This document shows, piece after piece, positions 1 through 8,419 of a stretch of DNA of 64,000 nt; within the stretch, counting starts at the first letter, position 1, and each line of letters starts with the position of its first letter. Under the pieces are notes generated by a model. That model worked only from the letters and a program-made list of their open reading frames with translations. It was not told the origin of the DNA and did no database searches. The position numbers were made by a program, and so were the translations under genes. The DNA lies in assembly GCF_030317115.1 (NCBI RefSeq), contig NZ_JASZYF010000027.1:16768-80767 (forward strand), written 5' to 3'. The stretch is from Variovorax gracilis. Its GTDB lineage: Bacteria > Pseudomonadota > Gammaproteobacteria > Burkholderiales > Burkholderiaceae_C.

Positions 1-676
1 CGCCCGCCTCCAGGCCTTCACCGGTCACGACGTTGAACACACCAGCCGGGAAGATGTCGGCGGCCAGCTCGGCGATGCGGATGACGGCCAGCGGCGCGTC
101 TTCGGCGGGCTTCAGGACCAACGTGTTGCCCGTGCCCAGCGACATGCCAATCTTCACGGCGGCAAGCACCAGCGGCGAGTTCCAGGGAATGATCGCACCG
201 ACCACGCCGAAGGGTTCGCGAGTGGTGTAGCTGAAGAGGCCCGGGCCCAGTGGGAGGGTTTCACCCTTCTGCTCGGCGATGACGCCGCCGTAGTAGCGCA
301 GGACCTCGGCAGTGCTTGCGACTTCCGGGCGGCTTTGGGTGCGCAGGGCATTGCCTGTTTCGGCGGCCAGAATCTTGGCAATTTCCTCGGCGTTGGCCGT
401 GATGCGGTTGCCGAACTCGATGAGCATCGCGCCGCGCTCACGAGCGGCCCTGCGACGCCACTTAGGGAACGCCGCCTTGGCTGCGGCCACTGCAGCGTCC
501 ACATCCCGCGCATCAGCCGCTCCGACGTTGGCGATGGTGTCCAGACGGCAGGGATTGATGACCGCCAAGGTCTTTCCACCAATCGGCTTTGACCATTCAC
601 CATTGATGAAGTTGCCAGCCAAACCGGCGCTCGGCAGCTTGACGTCGCCGTATTTGGATTGAGTAGAGTTGCTCAC
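1..676 (-). CDS. Aldehyde dehydrogenase, N-terminal part (runs off the window)
   Basis: An NAD(P)-dependent aldehyde dehydrogenase, truncated by the window edge, with about 225 N-terminal residues visible. Reading leftwards it shows the family's N-terminal NFINGEW segment, the EPFGVVGAIIPWNSPL nucleotide-binding segment and the VLKPAEDAPL segment. The catalytic Glu and Cys lie beyond the edge, so activity cannot be judged. I chose the GTG at 676 because it starts directly at the family N-terminus and has a purine-rich GAGAG just upstream. It begins 34 bases after the hydroxyacid dehydrogenase stop, so the two form an operon on the minus strand. The aldehyde substrate is unknown. The pairing with a 3-hydroxyisobutyrate-dehydrogenase-like enzyme suggests oxidation of a hydroxyacid or semialdehyde. 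Confidence 0.88.
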   Translation of the reverse strand, partial: MSNSTQSKYGDVKLPSAGLAGNFINGEWSKPIGGKTLAVINPCRLDTIANVGAADARDVDAAVAAAKAAFPKWRRRAARERGAMLIEFGNRITANAEEIAKILAAETGNALRTQSRPEVASTAEVLRYYGGVIAEQKGETLPLGPGLFSYTTREPFGVVGAIIPWNSPLVLAAVKIGMSLGTGNTLVLKPAEDAPLAVIRIAELAADIFPAGVFNVVTGEGLEAG

Positions 677-710
677 GTGAATCTCTCGCAAAAGGGGATG
701 GGTTGAAGAC

Positions 711-1598
711 TTAGGCGGCTGCTTGCAGGCGCACGCCCAGCAGCTCTTCGTAGATTTCGCAAATGCTGGTGGAGTCCTTGCCGCCGAGGCCCTTGGCGCG
801 TGCGGCGTTGTAGGTCTGCTTGACCAACTGGCCCAGGGGCATCGGGTAGTTCGAGAACTCGTCGAGGCACAGGCCGATGTCCTTGTGCATCAGGTCGATG
901 GCGAAGAACGCCGGCCGCTCCGCAGTGAACAGCGTCTTGTGGAACCAGTCGAGCATCTTGCTGCCCGCCATGCCAGCGGTCAGAACGTCACACAGCACTT
1001 CGAGATTCCCGCCAGCCTTGACACTTGCGGCAAGGACTTCACCGAGTGCAACGGTGTTGATGGCAACGATGAGGTTGTGGCTCAGCTTGGTCAGTTGGCC
1101 GGCGCCGATGGGGCCGCAATGAACGATGCGACCGGCCAGGTTGTTCAGCATCGGAGTTGCGCGCTCGAGAACGGCAGCATCGCCGCCGACCATCAGGACG
1201 AGCTTGCCGTTTGCCGCACCGGCCACACCGCCGCTGACCGGCGAGTCCAGAAACTCGACGCCCTTCGAGGCAGCAGCCTTGGCGAGTTCCTTCGTGGTTT
1301 CAGGGTCGACCGTGCTGAAGTCAACCAGGACAGCGCCCTTGTTGACGGAATTGAGCACGCCTTCAGGGCCAGTCACCGCAGCGCGAAGGATGGCCGGCGT
1401 GGGAAGGCTGAACATGACGGCGTCGGCGCCCTCCGCAGCAGCCTTCGGGTTTGAGGCGGCAGCGGCACCCTTCGAAACCAGCGCCTTGACTGCAGCGTCG
1501 TTTGGGTCAAATACGGTGACCTTGAAGCCTGCGGAGACCAGGCGGGAAGCCATTTCCGCGCCCATCTTGCCCACACCAATGAATGCAACGTTCTTCAT
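711..1598 (-). CDS. NAD-binding beta-hydroxyacid dehydrogenase (3-hydroxyisobutyrate dehydrogenase family)
   Basis: A 295-residue cytosolic oxidoreductase, full length for the family. The N-terminal Rossmann motif is AFIGVGKMG (about residues 5-13). The substrate-binding signature DSPVSGGVAGA lies near residue 120, and the catalytic-lysine segment GAGQLTKLSHN near residue 170. Family members oxidise 3-hydroxyisobutyrate, tartronate semialdehyde (in reverse) or related 3-hydroxyacids. I chose ATG at 1598, although an in-frame TTG at 1607 is possible. The AGGAG upstream is 3 bases from the TTG and 12 from the ATG. The gene is transcribed with the aldehyde dehydrogenase downstream and is divergent from a LysR gene, its probable regulator. 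The exact substrate is not decidable here. Confidence 0.87.
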   Translation of the reverse strand: MKNVAFIGVGKMGAEMASRLVSAGFKVTVFDPNDAAVKALVSKGAAAASNPKAAAEGADAVMFSLPTPAILRAAVTGPEGVLNSVNKGAVLVDFSTVDPETTKELAKAAASKGVEFLDSPVSGGVAGAANGKLVLMVGGDAAVLERATPMLNNLAGRIVHCGPIGAGQLTKLSHNLIVAINTVALGEVLAASVKAGGNLEVLCDVLTAGMAGSKMLDWFHKTLFTAERPAFFAIDLMHKDIGLCLDEFSNYPMPLGQLVKQTYNAARAKGLGGKDSTSICEIYEELLGVRLQAAA

Positions 1599-1847
1599 AA
1601 CTTTCAATCGCTCCTGTTTGGAATGAGTGAACTTTATGGAGAAGGGTCTCGAAAGATAAGACCACAGATGCTTACGGAGAACGTTAGCTTTTCTTTCCTA
1701 TTGAACCGGCACGAGTAGCCGCCTGCAGCCCTGGCGCGCTATTTGCATGCAGCGAACCTTCGCCTATTTTTCCTTGGGGCAAACCCTAAGTAGCGGGTGC
1801 CATGGGCCTTGAGAGGCGTAAAACAACGTTAGTTTTTCTGTCGCCTT
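1599..1847. promoter_or_regulatory. Divergent promoter region with a 16-bp direct repeat
   Basis: A 249-base gap between the divergent dehydrogenase and LysR genes. AACGTTAGCTTTTCTT at 1680-1695 is repeated as AACGTTAGTTTTTCTG at 1825-1840 (two mismatches). The second copy ends only 7 bases before the LysR start codon. The placement fits one activation site and one autorepression site for the LysR protein, but this is inference. No clear -35/-10 pair was assigned. Confidence 0.4.
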
Positions 1848-2816
1848 ATGCTGAATCTCTCCCGGCTTCACCTTTTAAGCGAACTCGCCGTCCTGGGCAC
1901 CATCGCCAAGGTCGCTGAAGCCGTAAACCTAACCCGCCCGGCTGTTTCCCAGCAGCTCGCCATCCTCGAACAAGAGACAGGAGCGGTGCTTTTCGAACGG
2001 TCCGGCCGCGGCGTCCGGCTAACTCTGGCCGGGGAGAGCCTTGTCGCTCGGTCGGCCAAGGTTTTGGACCTGGTTAACGAAATCGAAGCGGACTTGGCCT
2101 CCGCCAAGGGCGCGGTGGCCGGGGAAGTTCGAATTTCCGCGTTCGGGTCCGTTGCGACCACCTTCATCCCCGCGGTATTTGAAGACCTACTGCGTGAGTT
2201 CCCGCAATTGGACTTGCGTTTCGAAGAGCTAGAGCCTGGCGAAAGCCTGAAAGCTGCGGCAGCAAAACAGGTCGATTTGGCGTTGGTCGACGACTCGATT
2301 AGCGCAGAAGCGCTCTCGAGCATGCTGTACTTCCGACCTGTCTATGAAGACCACTTCTCAGTGGTGATGGCAGCCAATCACAGATTAGCCAAGGAAGCAT
2401 CGATTCAGGTCTCGGAGTTGTCGTCTGAGAACTGGGCTATCAACAAGAACGCGCAGACCTACAAGGCGCAAATCGTCAACGCATGCCATGAGGCTGGCTA
2501 CACGCCACGCGTCGTGGCCAGCTGCCGCAACATGGCGGCAACACTCGAGATGGTTCGCACTGGCTACGTGGTCACTGTTCTCCCTGCCTTGGCGCTCCGG
2601 GCGGCGGCAGCCGACCCAGCCTTCGCGGTGGTGCCGGTTGCACCACTGATGGTGCGCCGAATTTTTGTGGCGATGGTCCAAGGGACGTTCAGGCGACCAG
2701 CAATTGCCGCCGTACTGCGCGCGCTTGACGGCGTTGTTCCCAGGTTCGCGGGGACGACGCAATCGCTCAACTCCGAGGCGAGGGCCAAGCGCACCGAAGG
2801 CGTGCTCTCAGACTAG
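1848..2816 (+). CDS. LysR-family transcriptional regulator
   Basis: A 322-residue LysR-type regulator. The N-terminal winged helix-turn-helix (about residues 5-65) includes AEAVNLTRPAVSQQLAILEQ and the GVRLTLAGESL wing. The remainder is the PBP2-like effector domain starting near residue 90 (GEVRISAFGS). A short low-complexity tail follows the effector domain. It is divergent from the hydroxyacid and aldehyde dehydrogenase pair and probably controls it. No good ribosome binding site precedes the ATG; the repeated element at 1825-1840 occupies that position. The effector is unknown. Confidence 0.9.
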   Translation: MLNLSRLHLLSELAVLGTIAKVAEAVNLTRPAVSQQLAILEQETGAVLFERSGRGVRLTLAGESLVARSAKVLDLVNEIEADLASAKGAVAGEVRISAFGSVATTFIPAVFEDLLREFPQLDLRFEELEPGESLKAAAAKQVDLALVDDSISAEALSSMLYFRPVYEDHFSVVMAANHRLAKEASIQVSELSSENWAINKNAQTYKAQIVNACHEAGYTPRVVASCRNMAATLEMVRTGYVVTVLPALALRAAAADPAFAVVPVAPLMVRRIFVAMVQGTFRRPAIAAVLRALDGVVPRFAGTTQSLNSEARAKRTEGVLSD

Positions 2817-3122
2817 GTCGGCACGCTTCGGCGGCGGCAGCAGCGGCTGGCTCGCTACGGCTTCGCACAGGAGACTGTGACCGCCTTCGCGTTAGGGCGC
2901 TTGTAAGCCCCTTGGGCGTCGCTATGAGAATGTTTCGCGTGACGGGTGGGTCGAGCGGCGCGATGTACAGGCCGAGAATTCGGCCCATCTCGCGAAATCC
3001 GATGGCTGGCACACCGACACGAGCCCTGCGTTCGGGATGAGCTCAGCGTCGCGAGCATGGTCCGACACCGGCGGCGGCCCGGTGCGCTTATCGCGGCCCG
3101 CGCCGTCCGCCGCCCAACTTTT
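2817..3122. other. Intergenic region, no gene recognised
   Basis: A 306-base gap between the convergent LysR and GntR genes. I found no RNA gene, no hairpin with a T-run and no convincing coding frame. A minus-strand open frame around 2880-3012 has a stretch that vaguely resembles the C-terminal half of IS630-type transposases, but it is too weak to call. Confidence 0.5.
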
Positions 3123-3938
3123 TCAAGCTTCGATGCGTGCGAGTGCCGCGCCTTCCATGAAGGTGTCGTCCAGCATGTCCAGGCTGCAATCCAGCAGCGT
3201 GGGCGAGACTTCACGTTCCAGCACATCGAACATGCCTTCCACGAAGTCCATGAGATGGTCGGATGCTGCGATGGCCTTGTCGACTTGGCCGTCGGCAACG
3301 GCCTCGATGACCGCAACATGGCCGTCGACCGTGTCGTTCAGGTTCACGCCCCGTCCGGTCTGGGTGTGATAGATCCAACCCAATCGCCTGAAGATGGTGT
3401 GAAGCGGACGCAGCGTGCTTTCCACGAAAGGCTCGCCAGCAGCCGCCATGAAGAGCTTGTCGATCCGCCGATCGACCAGGTTGAACTGGTCGAGGTTCAG
3501 CTCGCCGCGGCGCTCGATCAAATGGCGCTTGAGGTGCAGCATCTGGTTGCGCTGCGATGCACCTGATCGCTCAGTGGCCAGACGAATCACGAAACGCTCC
3601 ATGTCACGCCGCAAGCGCAACAGCACACGGTCGCGCGTGAGGTCGACCGGCGCAATCTGCACACCATGGCGCGGCGCGACGATGAGCAAGGTGTCCGCCG
3701 CCAGCCGGTTGACAGCCTGGAGCACCGGCGTGCGGCCGAAGCCCGTCAACTTCTGCAGGTCGTGCGTTGCAAGGAAGCGGCCGGGCTTCAGTTCGCAACA
3801 CACCAGCAATTCCTCGATGCGCTCATAGGACGCATCCGACAGGCTGACCGGCATGCGGCGGCGATGGGGCTCATGACTGGCGAGCTCTTCACTGGCAGCA
3901 ATTCGGGGTTTCGCACTAGGGCGCTTGGGCGTTGCCAT
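3123..3938 (-). CDS. GntR-family (FCD-type) transcriptional regulator of the aldonate operon
   Basis: A 271-residue regulator with a GntR winged helix-turn-helix at about residues 35-100 (LKPGRFLATHDLQKLTGFGR, then PVLQAVNRLAADTLL). An all-helical FCD-type ligand domain follows, with its HXXXXXXI-like metal-site helices near DGHVAVIEAVADG. The frame could be extended to 4052. I prefer the ATG at 3938 because the added 38 residues do not look like a GntR N-terminus and the extension would place the operator-like palindrome at 3995-4010 inside the gene. It is divergent from the nine-gene aldonate operon and is its probable regulator. Relatives respond to sugar acids or their 2-keto-3-deoxy derivatives. 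Confidence 0.82.
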   Translation of the reverse strand: MATPKRPSAKPRIAASEELASHEPHRRRMPVSLSDASYERIEELLVCCELKPGRFLATHDLQKLTGFGRTPVLQAVNRLAADTLLIVAPRHGVQIAPVDLTRDRVLLRLRRDMERFVIRLATERSGASQRNQMLHLKRHLIERRGELNLDQFNLVDRRIDKLFMAAAGEPFVESTLRPLHTIFRRLGWIYHTQTGRGVNLNDTVDGHVAVIEAVADGQVDKAIAASDHLMDFVEGMFDVLEREVSPTLLDCSLDMLDDTFMEGAALARIEA

Positions 3939-3994
3939 AAGGGTGGTTCCGACGCAGGAAGCGGCGACATGCCGCGACCTCTTCAAGGCGTCAA

Positions 3995-4010
3995 GCATAT
4001 CGTGATATGC
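3995..4010. promoter_or_regulatory. Operator-like perfect palindrome (GntR site 1)
   Basis: GCATATCGTGATATGC is two 7-base inverted arms around a 2-base centre. It lies in the gap between the GntR gene and the divergent operon. A near copy of its core (CATATCGTGA, then A/T-rich) occurs at 4106. Paired sites of this kind suit a dimeric FCD-GntR protein controlling itself and the operon. Binding is inferred. Confidence 0.55.
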
Positions 4011-4104
4011 AATGAAATTCACTGATTTCAGGCCGGTTTCAGGTGTATTCATGGGGAAACCGCCTGGAATCAGTTCACCGCCTTGCGTCAGGGAAAACGC
4101 CTAA

Positions 4105-4123
4105 ACATATCGTGAAATATCAC
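4105..4123. promoter_or_regulatory. Operator-like site (GntR site 2)
   Basis: ACATATCGTGAAATATCAC shares CATATCGTGA with the palindrome 110 bases upstream and contains its own short inverted repeat (GTGA, AATA, TCAC). It lies 43 bases before the SDR start codon, where binding could block or position RNA polymerase. Function is inferred from the repetition and location. Confidence 0.5.
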
Positions 4124-4166
4124 AGTATTCTTCGACGAACGCACCACACACCAATACACACGCCCG

Positions 4167-4937
4167 ATGTCCCACCCACTGTTCAACCTCTCCGGCCGCA
4201 CGGCCCTGGTCACCGGTTCCTCGCGCGGACTGGGTCACGGAATTGCCGAAGCCCTGGCACAGGCCGGCGCACGCATCGTGCTCAACGGCGTCGACTTGGA
4301 GCGACTGGCGCAAAGCGCCGAATCGCTGCGCGGCAAGGGCCACCAAGTGGAGACGGCCCCCTTCGACGTGACCGACGACGCCGCCGTCTGCGCAGCCTTC
4401 GAACAACTCGACGCGCGCGCAATTGCGGTGGACATCCTGGTCAACAACGCCGGCATCCAGCTTCGCAAGCTCCTGGTCGATCTGTCGGTGGACGAGTGGG
4501 ACAAGGTGCTGCGCACCAACCTCACCAGCGCCTTCCTGGTCGGCCGCGAAGCCGCCCGTCGCATGATCTCGCGCCAGTCCGGCGGCAAGGTCATCAATAT
4601 CGGCTCGCTGACGAGCGAAGCCGCCCGCGCCACCGTGGCGCCATACACCGCGGCCAAGGGCGGCATCAAGATGCTCACGCGTGCCATGGCGGCCGAGTGG
4701 GCGCAGCACGGCATCCAGGCCAACGCCATCGGCCCGGGCTACATGGCGACCGAAATGAACACAGCCCTGCTGCAGAACCCCGAGTTCGATGCCTGGGTCA
4801 AGGCCCGCACCCCGGCGCGCCGCTGGGGCCGGCCCGATGAACTCGGCGGCACGGCCATCTACCTTGCATCCGCGGCCTCTGACTACGTCAATGGCCAGAT
4901 CCTCTATGTCGACGGCGGCATGCTGGCCGTGCTCTGA
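4167..4937 (+). CDS. idnO: SDR oxidoreductase, gluconate 5-dehydrogenase (IdnO)-like
   Basis: A 256-residue classical short-chain dehydrogenase. The cofactor motif TGSSRGLG is at about residues 16-23, NNAG at 93-96, and the catalytic set is Ser147, Tyr160 and Lys164 in the YTAAK context. The family's characteristic reaction is reversible reduction of 5-keto-D-gluconate to D-gluconate with NAD(P)H. It is the first gene of the operon. An IdnD-like dehydrogenase at its far end would supply the 5-keto acid, as in the known L-idonate pathway. Assignment to gluconate 5-dehydrogenase rests on overall resemblance and this pairing; another sugar acid is possible. Confidence 0.78.
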   Translation: MSHPLFNLSGRTALVTGSSRGLGHGIAEALAQAGARIVLNGVDLERLAQSAESLRGKGHQVETAPFDVTDDAAVCAAFEQLDARAIAVDILVNNAGIQLRKLLVDLSVDEWDKVLRTNLTSAFLVGREAARRMISRQSGGKVINIGSLTSEAARATVAPYTAAKGGIKMLTRAMAAEWAQHGIQANAIGPGYMATEMNTALLQNPEFDAWVKARTPARRWGRPDELGGTAIYLASAASDYVNGQILYVDGGMLAVL

Positions 4938-4984
4938 AGCGCGTCCCCAGGCCCATTTCATCTTCTACACAAACGGAGACTCCC

Positions 4985-5953
4985 ATGAAGCAGTTTCGCG
5001 TGGCGCTTGCCGCCATCCTCACCACGGCGGCCGTCATGCAGGCCCCTTTGGCAACGGCCGCGTCCGACTATCCCAACCATCCGATCGAGATGGTGGTGCC
5101 CTCCTCCGCCGGTGGCGGCACGGACGTCATGGCGCGCCTCTTCGCGGAAGTCTCCAAGAAGTACATCACCCAACCCATCGTGGTGAGCAACAAGCCAGGT
5201 GCGAGCGGCGGCATCGGCATGACCGAAGTCCAGCGCGCGGCGCCAGACGGCTACAAGGTCGGCGTGCTGATCTCCGAACTGGCGATCATTCCGCACCTGG
5301 CGATGACCAAGGTCACCACGAACGATTTCATCCCGCTGGCACGCCTGAACGGCGACCCGGGCCTGATCGCCGTGCGTGCCGATTCGCCATTCCAGTCCAT
5401 CGACGACTTGTTGGCCCAGGCCAAAAAGACGCCCGGCAGCGTCACGATGGGCAACGCGGGCAGCGGAACAATCTGGCACCTCGCCGCGGCGGCGGTCGAG
5501 GAAAAGACCGGCGTCAAGTTCAACCATGTGCCCTACCAGGGCGCCGCGCCCAGCGTGATGGCGCTGGCCGGCGGCCATGTGGATGCCATCGCCGTCAGCC
5601 CGGCGGAGATCGGCTCCTTCGTCGCAGCGGGCAAGTTGCGCGTCCTGATCTCGATGGCGGACCGCCGCCTGCCGGCGCCTTACGACAAGGTGCCCACCTT
5701 CAAGGAGAAGGGAACGGACCTCGTCATCGGAACCTGGCGCGGGCTGGGCGTTCCCCTGAACACGCCGCCGGAAGTGGTGACCTACCTGCGCGAAGCCACC
5801 CGCAAGACGGCGCAAGACCCCGCCTTCAGCGAAGCCTTGCTCAAGGCCAACCTGCAGCCGGCCTACATGGACGGCGAGCAGTTCAAGACCTTCATGAACA
5901 GCCAGTCTGACTACTTCAAGAAGTTGCTCAGCGGCCTGACCATCCAGAAGTAA
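4985..5953 (+). CDS. Bug/TctC-family periplasmic solute-binding protein
   Basis: A 322-residue tripartite-tricarboxylate-type binding protein. It has a signal peptide (about 1-26, ending near ATAAS) and the mature start SDYPNHPIEMVVPSSAGGGTD typical of Bug receptors. The NKPGASGGIG and YQGAAPSVMALAGGHVD segments are also present. GGAGA precedes the ATG. It sits second in the aldonate operon, whose other transporter is a TRAP system. No TctA/TctB membrane partners are nearby, so it may act with partners elsewhere or as an extracytoplasmic sensor. Its ligand is plausibly a carboxylate or sugar acid. Confidence 0.88.
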   Translation: MKQFRVALAAILTTAAVMQAPLATAASDYPNHPIEMVVPSSAGGGTDVMARLFAEVSKKYITQPIVVSNKPGASGGIGMTEVQRAAPDGYKVGVLISELAIIPHLAMTKVTTNDFIPLARLNGDPGLIAVRADSPFQSIDDLLAQAKKTPGSVTMGNAGSGTIWHLAAAAVEEKTGVKFNHVPYQGAAPSVMALAGGHVDAIAVSPAEIGSFVAAGKLRVLISMADRRLPAPYDKVPTFKEKGTDLVIGTWRGLGVPLNTPPEVVTYLREATRKTAQDPAFSEALLKANLQPAYMDGEQFKTFMNSQSDYFKKLLSGLTIQK

Positions 5954-5960
5954 GGGCGTC

Positions 5961-7208
5961 ATGGCCACCCTCATCACCGACGTCAAGGTCATCCTGACGG
6001 CGCCCGAAGGCATCAACCTGATCGTCGTCAAGGTCGAGACCAACCAGCCGGGTCTGTTCGGCCTGGGCTGCGCGACCTTCGCCTACCGCCACCGCGTGGT
6101 GCAGTGCCTGCTGGAGGAATACATTCGCCCGCTGCTCATCGGCCGCGATGCGACTGCGATCGAGGAACTCTGGCAACTGATGCACCAGAACGCCTACTGG
6201 CGCAACGGCCCCGTGGAGAACAACGCCATCTCCGGCGTCGACATGGCCCTGTGGGACATCAAGGGCAAGATGGCCGGCATGCCGCTGTACCAGCTGTTCG
6301 GCGGCAAGGTGCGCGAGGGCGTGCCGATCTATCGCCATGCCGACGGTAAGGACCTGAGCGAGCTGTGCGACAACATCGAGAAGTACCGCGCACAGGGCAT
6401 CACGCACGTGCGCTGCCAGAGCGGCGGCTATGGTGGCGGTGGGTTTGGGGCGGCGCCATCCAGCGCGCCAGCAGGTTCGGCCGACGGCGTCTACCTCGAC
6501 AGCCGCAAGTACATGCGCGACACGCTCAAGCTCTTCGAAGGCATCCGCAGCAAGGTCGGCTTCGACGTGCAGCTGTGCCATGACGTGCACGAGCGCCTGC
6601 AGCCAATCGACGCGATCCGCTTTGCCTGCGAGATGGAGCAGTTCGACCTGTTCTTCCTCGAAGATGCGATTCCGCTAGAAGAGGGCAAATGGCTGCGCCA
6701 GCTGCGCGAGAAGACGAAGATCCCGCTGGCGCAGGGCGAGCTGTTCAACAACCCGAGCGAGTGGAAGACGCTGATCAGCGAGCAGCTGATCGACTACATC
6801 CGCGTGCACCTGAGCCAGATCGGCGGCATCACGCCGGGGCGCAAGCTCCAGATCTTTGCCGAGCAGTTCGGCGTACGCACCGCCTGGCACGGCCCCGGCG
6901 ACATGTCGCCGATGGCGCATGCGGCCAACATCCACATCGACCTGGCGGCGCGCAATTTCGGCGTGCAGGAGTGGTCGGGCACCGAGCCGCCCAACTTCGT
7001 CATCCAGGACCTCAAAGGCCCGCGCGATGCACTGCTCGAGGTATTCCCTGGCCTGCCTGAATTCCGCCAAGGCTACGTGTATGCCAACGACAAGCCGGGC
7101 TTGGGGGTCGACATCGACGAACGTGCTGCCGCGAAGTACCCCTGCGAGAACGCCGTGACGAAGTGGACCCAGACGCGCCTCGCGGACGGCACGCTGCAAA
7201 CGCCCTGA
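5961..7208 (+). CDS. Enolase-superfamily sugar-acid dehydratase, ManD type
   Basis: A 415-residue member of the mandelate-racemase branch of the enolase superfamily, most like the D-mannonate/D-gluconate dehydratase (ManD/RspA) subgroup. The capping domain occupies the N-terminus (ENNAISGVDMALWDIKGKMAG). In the barrel, CHDVHERL, LEDAIPLEE and AQGELFNNP supply Mg2+ ligands, and TAWHGPGDMSPMAHA holds the catalytic His region. ManD proteins dehydrate an aldonate to the 2-keto-3-deoxy acid. It starts 7 bases after the Bug gene. Some ManD homologues are very slow or inactive, so the substrate (D-mannonate, D-gluconate or other) needs assay. Confidence 0.82.
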   Translation: MATLITDVKVILTAPEGINLIVVKVETNQPGLFGLGCATFAYRHRVVQCLLEEYIRPLLIGRDATAIEELWQLMHQNAYWRNGPVENNAISGVDMALWDIKGKMAGMPLYQLFGGKVREGVPIYRHADGKDLSELCDNIEKYRAQGITHVRCQSGGYGGGGFGAAPSSAPAGSADGVYLDSRKYMRDTLKLFEGIRSKVGFDVQLCHDVHERLQPIDAIRFACEMEQFDLFFLEDAIPLEEGKWLRQLREKTKIPLAQGELFNNPSEWKTLISEQLIDYIRVHLSQIGGITPGRKLQIFAEQFGVRTAWHGPGDMSPMAHAANIHIDLAARNFGVQEWSGTEPPNFVIQDLKGPRDALLEVFPGLPEFRQGYVYANDKPGLGVDIDERAAAKYPCENAVTKWTQTRLADGTLQTP

Positions 7209-7218
7209 AGGCACGCCC

Positions 7219-8367
7219 ATGAAGATCACCCGCCTGACCACCTACCGCGTCGCGCCGCGCTGGATGTTCCTCAAGATCGAAACCGACGAGGGCATCACCG
7301 GCTGGGGCGAACCCGTCATCGAAGGCCGTGCGCGCACCGTCGAGACGGCAGTTCAGGAGTTTGGCGAGACGCTGATCGGCAAGGACCCGCAGCGCATCAA
7401 CGACCTGTGGCAGACCATGTACCGCAGCAACTTCTACCGCGGTGGTGCCATCCTGATGAGCGCCATCGCAGGGATCGACCAGGCGCTGTGGGACATCAAG
7501 GGCAAGGCGCTGGGCGTACCGGTGTACGAGCTGCTCGGCGGCAAGGTGCGCGACCGAATGAAGGTCTACAGCTGGGTCGGCGGCGACCGCCCGGGCGACA
7601 TCGTCAACGACATGCAGCGCCTGTTCGAAGGCGGCATCGACACCTTCAAGCTCAATGGCTGTGAAGAGATGGGCTTGCTCGACTCGCCGCGTGCGGTCGA
7701 TGAAGCCGTGGCAAAGATTGCCGCTGTGCGCGATGCACTCGGCATGAGCGTGAGCTTCGGCCTGGATTTCCATGGTCGCGTGTCCGCGCCGATGGCCAAG
7801 ACTTTGCTCGCAGCTCTGGAGCCCTATCGGCCGCTCTTTGTAGAAGAGCCGGTGCTGGCCGAACAGGCCGAGCACTACCCCCGCCTCGCGGCCGCAACTT
7901 CTATCCCCTTGGCGGCCGGCGAGCGCATGTATTCGCGCTTCGAGTTCAAGCGCGTGCTGCAGGAAGGCGGCATTGCCATCCTGCAGCCCGATCTCTCGCA
8001 CGCCGGCGGCATCACGGAGTGCCACAAGATCGCTTCGATGGCGGAAGCCTACGACGTGGCGTTTGCACCGCACTGCCCACTCGGCCCGGTCGCCCTCGCC
8101 GCCTGCCTGCAGATCGACTTCGTCGCGCACAACGCGGTGCTGCAGGAACAGAGCATGGGCATCCACTACAACCGCGGCGCCGAACTGCTGGACTACGTCA
8201 TCAACAAGGACGACTTCCGCATCGACGAAGGCCACATCCGCGCACTTCCCAAGCCGGGGTTGGGCGTGGAGATCGACGAGGAGCGGGTGATCCACGCCAG
8301 CCAGAACCCGCCCGATTGGCACAACCCGGTCTGGCGCCACGCCGATGGCAGCGTCGCCGAGTGGTGA
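7219..8367 (+). CDS. dgoD: Enolase-superfamily dehydratase, galactonate dehydratase (DgoD)-like
   Basis: A 382-residue enolase-superfamily enzyme very like D-galactonate dehydratase. It begins MKITRLTTYRV and has GWGEPVIEGRA in the cap. DFHGRVS, FVEEPVLAEQ and AAGERMYSR carry metal ligands, and APHCPLGPVALAA carries the catalytic His. The reaction would be D-galactonate to 2-dehydro-3-deoxy-D-galactonate plus water. It follows the ManD-like gene by 10 bases, so the operon encodes two dehydratases for different aldonates. No KDGal kinase or aldolase is present in the window. Confidence 0.84.
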   Translation: MKITRLTTYRVAPRWMFLKIETDEGITGWGEPVIEGRARTVETAVQEFGETLIGKDPQRINDLWQTMYRSNFYRGGAILMSAIAGIDQALWDIKGKALGVPVYELLGGKVRDRMKVYSWVGGDRPGDIVNDMQRLFEGGIDTFKLNGCEEMGLLDSPRAVDEAVAKIAAVRDALGMSVSFGLDFHGRVSAPMAKTLLAALEPYRPLFVEEPVLAEQAEHYPRLAAATSIPLAAGERMYSRFEFKRVLQEGGIAILQPDLSHAGGITECHKIASMAEAYDVAFAPHCPLGPVALAACLQIDFVAHNAVLQEQSMGIHYNRGAELLDYVINKDDFRIDEGHIRALPKPGLGVEIDEERVIHASQNPPDWHNPVWRHADGSVAEW

Positions 8368-8419
8368 GCCCTCTTCGCCCCCAACCTGAAACACCACCCA
8401 ACCCAAGCCGAGACACACC

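Noticed and set aside
2767..3012. Minus-strand frame with RILGLYIAPLDPP, vaguely like IS630 transposases
   Set aside because: Only about ten residues are suggestive and the flanking sequence does not continue the family pattern.
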